Source: an uncultured Granulosicoccaceae bacterium (GTDB lineage: Bacteria > Pseudomonadota > Gammaproteobacteria > Granulosicoccales > Granulosicoccaceae). From it: a DNA stretch of 47,394 nt. Both the position numbers and the translations under genes were made by a program. The notes beneath the pieces were generated by a model. It searched no databases and was not told the origin of the DNA. It saw only the letters and a list, made by a program, of their open reading frames with translations. How positions within the stretch are numbered: position 1 is the stretch's first letter; every line of letters starts with the position of its first letter. The DNA lies in NCBI GenBank assembly GCA_937931165.1, contig CALHCI010000099.1, positions 1 through 47,394 of the forward strand, read 5' to 3'. This document shows, piece after piece, positions 44,070 through 47,394 of the stretch.

Positions 44070-45470
44070 TCACTGACGACGTACTTTGAACTCGTTCAGG
44101 GTAAATGTACCTGAACCCCAGAAAGTTTCAGTGCCCAGTTCTATCGCACCCATACAGGCGTTGCTTACCATTGACGGTACACCGAAGGCCGGGCCTTCAA
44201 ACCGCGACCATTCAACAAACGCGTTCCAGTCGAGTGTGCCACGGTTAAATGGTGTGGTTGCAACAAAGGCCACATAGGCCCAGCCAAGTGCCGGGTTCAC
44301 GTACACATCCCACTCATAACCGCTCAGATTAACGGTGGTCAGTTTGGTGCCGGGGGTACGAATAGTTGGTACACCTACCCAAACCATCATTTCGTATTGC
44401 TTGTTGTAATTCTCTGCATCACAACTGGTGTGAAAGAAAGACTCCAGAGCCACGTTTCTTTCCATAATGCCGGTTTCGGAAAAATCAAAGTCTACCCAGA
44501 ATTGCTGGAGGTTGTTGACGCTGGCAGGTAATCCTGTTTCTGCGACAGTGCCGGAAAGGTTGTAACGGTTTTTGCGACCGTAGTAGACCTGAGGGTAAGA
44601 CTTGACTGCAAACTCGTTACCTTCGGTTCTGTCCAGCCAGTTATAGTCCCACTTGGCGACGTAGTTGCCGGCAGATCCTGTTAGTTCTATGCACTGAGAC
44701 CAGGTGTCGTAGTAAACATCTGAATCATTCCAGGTATTGTTTTGCAGTCGGTAATTGCCATAGCCAATCTCAAGCCATGGAATGCATGACCGCTGATTCA
44801 ACAACGGGTTTGAGCGAGTTGCAGTGACACCGTTTACCACGACACAGGTTTGCCCGTCTTCATAACCAAAGCCATCGTTGCCGGCATCGCTTGTATCGGT
44901 CAGGCAAATCGGCTGGCCGTTGCTGTAACCGGCGTTTGCCGCTGCAACAGGTGGCGGTGCAAGCGTTGAGGGTATGCCTTGCACCGACGTAGTGTTACTG
45001 GTAGCGCTGGTAACGATACATGATTCACCGTTTTCAAAACCCCAGCCATCTCCGTTATCGTCAGAGGCGGTGGTTGTGCATACCGGAGTGCCGTTACTGG
45101 TGGTAGCGGGTTGTGTTGAGGTGTCGGTATCAACCTGAGCGGAATTGCTGTTATTCGAGTTGCCGGTGCTGGATGAAGTCACACGACAACTCGCGTTGTT
45201 TTCCCAGCCCCAGCCGTCGCCATCCGGGTCAGAGTTGCTGCTGGAGCAATCCGGTGTGCCGTTAGACTGAACTGTATTCGACTGGCTGGTATTGGTTGAG
45301 CCTGAGACAACACAACTTTGGTTGTTTTCCCAGCCCCAGCCATCGCCATCGACATCGGACTGCGAGGAAGCGCAGTTCGGTGCGGCAGCATGTGCAGTAT
45401 TTGCCGGCGTCAGTGAAGTAGTTGAAAGAACAAAAAGTGCGGTGAAAAGATATGATGTGCGGAAATTCAT
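44070..45470 (-). CDS. Secreted GH12-like glucanase with four N-terminal CBM10-like repeats
   Basis: A 466-residue secreted protein. A signal peptide (to about Ala29) is followed by four repeats at residues 31-55, 73-97, 129-151 and 187-209, each with two Cys and a SD.DGDGWGWEN..SC-type core. The GWGWEN..SC signature recalls CBM10 cellulose-binding modules, although the usual CNWYG opening is missing. Ser/Thr/Asn-rich linkers join them. From about residue 220 comes a GH12-like catalytic domain paralogous to the neighbouring lipoprotein: YRLQNNTWN, VKSYPQVYYGRK, nucleophile region YEMMVWVG (Glu360) and acid/base region LGTETFWGSGTFTLNEFKV (Glu448). AAGG precedes the ATG. Probably a secreted beta-glucanase that docks on polysaccharide. 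Confidence 0.82.
   Translation of the reverse strand: MNFRTSYLFTALFVLSTTSLTPANTAHAAAPNCASSQSDVDGDGWGWENNQSCVVSGSTNTSQSNTVQSNGTPDCSSSNSDPDGDGWGWENNASCRVTSSSTGNSNNSNSAQVDTDTSTQPATTSNGTPVCTTTASDDNGDGWGFENGESCIVTSATSNTTSVQGIPSTLAPPPVAAANAGYSNGQPICLTDTSDAGNDGFGYEDGQTCVVVNGVTATRSNPLLNQRSCIPWLEIGYGNYRLQNNTWNDSDVYYDTWSQCIELTGSAGNYVAKWDYNWLDRTEGNEFAVKSYPQVYYGRKNRYNLSGTVAETGLPASVNNLQQFWVDFDFSETGIMERNVALESFFHTSCDAENYNKQYEMMVWVGVPTIRTPGTKLTTVNLSGYEWDVYVNPALGWAYVAFVATTPFNRGTLDWNAFVEWSRFEGPAFGVPSMVSNACMGAIELGTETFWGSGTFTLNEFKVRRQ
44844..45380 (-). repeat. Four degenerate CBM10-like coding repeats
   Basis: Repeat units at 45380-45306, 45254-45186, 45086-45018 and 44912-44844 encode the Cys-SD.DGDGWGWEN-Cys modules of the GH12-like gene. 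The first two are closest in sequence (both DGDGWGWENN); the third has WGFENG and the fourth FGYEDG, suggesting stepwise divergence after duplication. Confidence 0.8.
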
Positions 45471-45797
45471 AAAACCTTATCTGTTTTGAACACAGGGTGA
45501 AATGTAGACCGGTATCTGAGGCTGTCAGCGATCTCAACGTTAAAAGTTGGCCATCAAGTTCTGGCCTAAATTCTTAACGGGCGGAAGAGTGCGCGACGCA
45601 TCAGTCTGTACGTGAGATCGGCATCTTGCGACGATAGGAGAGTTTTCGTGCTTACCAATTGTTAATGTCATACCGGTAGCCGACGTATGTGATTCATAGG
45701 AAGCTCTTTTGATGTGGTTGAATCCTGTATAGCGTCAAGACATTTAAACTATGTGTATTGAAAAATTAACACCTATTAAGATATCGATGACAAACGA
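45471..45797. other. Non-coding gap between the second GH12 gene and the enoyl-CoA hydratase gene
   Basis: About 327 bases that must hold promoters for the two divergent genes. I find no supported open frame, no RNA gene, no strong hairpin and no clear promoter motif in it. Confidence 0.5.
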
Positions 45798-46580
45798 ATG
45801 AATGAATCCACGACGGTGAAAACCGAGATCATGGGCAGTCGCGCATTAATCACGTTGAACCGGCCGGATGCGTTGAACGCGTTTAATGCAGCGCAAAGAA
45901 ATGAATTGCTGGCAGCAGTAGAGTTGGTAAACAACAATAGTAGTGTGCGCGTCGTTGTGCTCACTGGCGCTGGCAGAGGGTTCAGCGCAGGTGCTGATCT
46001 GGCCGAAAAACTACCGGCTGATCAAACCGTAGAACAGCGCATAAATCAGCAGTACAAACCAATACTTCTGGGCATTGCAGAATCCTCTAAAAGCTGGATT
46101 GCTGCAGTCAATGGTGCGGCTGCCGGCATGGGGGCATCACTGGCGCTTGCCTGCGATATGATTGTGATGGCACAGAGTGGTTATTTCTATCAGGCGTTTT
46201 CAGCCGTAGGGTTAATTCCCGATGGTGGTTTGAGTTTACATTTGCAGCGACAGCTGGGAGCGAAAAAGGCTTTTGAGGTGATCGCGCTCGCAAAAAAAAT
46301 CGGTTGTGATGAGTGTTTGGATTATGGCCTGGTCAACATGGTGTGTGACAACAATAAACTCATGCAAACGACTGACAAACTTGCCGATGATTTATTAAGC
46401 AAAGCACCATTATCATTACGTTATGCCAAAGAGGCGTTGCGGCATGCATCGCAACAAACATTGTCAGACACCATTTCTATGGAAGCGCGGCTTCAGCTGA
46501 TTGCTAATCAAAGTGACGATCACAAAGAAGGCAAGCGCGCATTTCTTGAGAAGCGCAAACCGGTATGGACTGGCAAGTAG
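45798..46580 (+). CDS. Enoyl-CoA hydratase/isomerase family protein
   Basis: A 260-residue crotonase-fold protein. It opens with a first strand followed by ITLNRPDALNAFNAAQRNEL, has the oxyanion-hole segment GRGFSAGADL and the second oxyanion segment AVNGAAAGMGASLALACDMIV, and then FSAVGLIPDGGLSLHLQRQLGAKKAFE. The second catalytic Glu of classical hydratases (usually in an E.GL or GIPEGG motif) is replaced by Asp in GLIPDGG, so the reaction may be isomerase- or hydrolase-like. The position (62 bases before the Udh-like gene) suggests a shared transcript, but the link is unclear. Normal length. Confidence 0.88.
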   Translation: MNESTTVKTEIMGSRALITLNRPDALNAFNAAQRNELLAAVELVNNNSSVRVVVLTGAGRGFSAGADLAEKLPADQTVEQRINQQYKPILLGIAESSKSWIAAVNGAAAGMGASLALACDMIVMAQSGYFYQAFSAVGLIPDGGLSLHLQRQLGAKKAFEVIALAKKIGCDECLDYGLVNMVCDNNKLMQTTDKLADDLLSKAPLSLRYAKEALRHASQQTLSDTISMEARLQLIANQSDDHKEGKRAFLEKRKPVWTGK

Positions 46581-46642
46581 TCGTTTCCTGTGGTGGTCAG
46601 TACTATTCGTTTTTAACCTTCAACCATTAAGGGTCTGTGTCC

Positions 46643-47394
46643 ATGCAAACGATTGTTATTACCGGTGCTGCCGGTTCCGTTGGTAGTTATCTGCGTGGCA
46701 CTATGCCGTCACACTATCATTTGCGATTATCCGATGTTAAAGAGATAGCCGATCTTGCAGACAACGAGTCTTTTGTTGCTGCCGACGTCAGCAATGAAAA
46801 GGAAATGTTGTCACTCACTAAAGATGCCTACGGCATAATTCATATGGGTGGCATTGCCAAAGAAGATAATTGGCCGGCCATTCAGAAAATCAATATTGGT
46901 GGCACCATCAATATTTATGAAGCAGCCAGAATCAACCGGGTTCAGCGTATGGTAATCCCAAGCAGCAATCACGCTGTGGGTTTTTACCCACGTACAAAAA
47001 AACTCAAAAACGAAGTACTGTTGCGGCCTGACTCCCGCTACGGGGTCAGTAAAGGCTTTGCTGAACTGACCGGCAGTTTGTATGCAGACAAATACGGTAT
47101 CAAAACACTGGCGATCCGCCTGGGTAACGTGGCCGATAAACCGATCGATCGACGCCGGCTTTCTCTGTGGCTGAGCCCGCGTGATTTACAACAGCAGGTT
47201 GATATCGGTCTGCAGCACCCTGATCTTCACTTCGCAGTGATCTATGGTGTCTCAGGAAATACCCGCAGCTGGTATGACGACGAAACCGCCGCGCAACTTG
47301 GCTATGTGCCACTGGATAACTCAGAAAACTATAGCGAAGAAATCCTGGCCAACTCGCCACCGCTGAATAAAGATTCGCTATCTGATCAGCTGCA
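46643..47394 (+). CDS. Uronate dehydrogenase-like SDR/NAD-epimerase family protein, partial at right edge
   Basis: The + strand is open from an ATG at 46643 to the window end (250 codons and two bases). It has the NAD-binding motif GAAGSVGSYLR near the start, the VAADVSNEKEM acidic end of the second strand, IHMGGIAKEDNW, SSNHAVGFYP with the active-site region SRYGVSK (Tyr-X3-Lys) and RLGN. The combination SSNHAVGFYP plus RPDSRYGVSK resembles uronate dehydrogenase (Udh), which oxidises galacturonate or glucuronate to the aldaric acid lactone. AAGGG precedes the ATG. Known Udh proteins have about 265-270 residues, so only the tail is missing. It would work with sugar-acid enzymes such as the IlvD/Edd dehydratase. 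Confidence 0.85.
   Translation, partial: MQTIVITGAAGSVGSYLRGTMPSHYHLRLSDVKEIADLADNESFVAADVSNEKEMLSLTKDAYGIIHMGGIAKEDNWPAIQKINIGGTINIYEAARINRVQRMVIPSSNHAVGFYPRTKKLKNEVLLRPDSRYGVSKGFAELTGSLYADKYGIKTLAIRLGNVADKPIDRRRLSLWLSPRDLQQQVDIGLQHPDLHFAVIYGVSGNTRSWYDDETAAQLGYVPLDNSENYSEEILANSPPLNKDSLSDQL

Noticed and set aside
1-47394. CRISPR array, tRNA, rRNA, transposase or prophage
   Set aside because: No regularly spaced repeats, cloverleaf-like sequences, DDE or recombinase motifs or phage structural genes were seen by eye in the window.

Overview
The window looks like chromosomal DNA of a free-living, probably marine, heterotrophic gammaproteobacterium. The evidence is an HspQ/YccV-type protein, an FdxA-type 7Fe ferredoxin, a complete YejABEF-type peptide ABC importer, a YghU-type glutathione transferase, RND and DMT exporters, and many catabolic enzymes at roughly even GC. 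A Granulosicoccus-like organism would fit, but that is inference. No phage genes, transposases, CRISPR arrays, tRNAs or rRNAs were seen. Gene density is high and most neighbours are closely spaced or overlap.

Layout. 1-5168: a partial HCCA-isomerase-like gene (running off the left edge), hspQ, a nucleoside hydrolase, a small membrane protein and an RND/MMPL exporter. 5252-12401: a tight six-gene operon on the + strand with a molybdenum hydroxylase (FAD subunit plus a fused FeS/Mo subunit), a 6-hydroxynicotinate-reductase-like flavin/FeS protein, a UPF0280 (ApbE-like) protein and two tandem DUF1185 paralogues. This is the best candidate for an undescribed pathway, probably oxidation then reduction of an N-heterocycle. 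12436-17353: a SprT-like protease, a double SnoaL-like protein, YtoQ, an IlvD/Edd sugar-acid dehydratase and a VOC protein. 17375-22405 (minus): hydantoinase/oxoprolinase B and A behind a family III CoA-transferase. 22653-28272: ferredoxin, a GGDEF-EAL protein, an unusual HemW-like radical SAM protein with CX7CX2C spacing, and an alpha/beta hydrolase. 28281-33036: cytochrome b561, an SH3 membrane protein, GST and two DMT transporters. 33192-41430: an aldehyde dehydrogenase and P1-family peptidase pair, then the yejABEF-like operon. 41463-47394: an MFS transporter, two convergent GH12 glucanases with back-to-back terminators (one carrying four CBM10-like repeats), an enoyl-CoA hydratase, and a uronate dehydrogenase-like gene cut by the right edge.

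How it fits together. The window reads as a scavenging region: secreted GH12 enzymes for beta-glucans, uronate and sugar-acid oxidation (Udh-like, IlvD-like, ALDH), peptide uptake and hydrolysis (YejABEF, P1 peptidase), and cyclic-amide and N-heterocycle turnover (nucleoside hydrolase, molybdenum hydroxylase operon, HyuAB with CaiB). A degenerate intergenic repeat of about 115-127 bp occurs twice in equivalent positions: just 3' of a + strand gene and before a convergent gene, in the same orientation.
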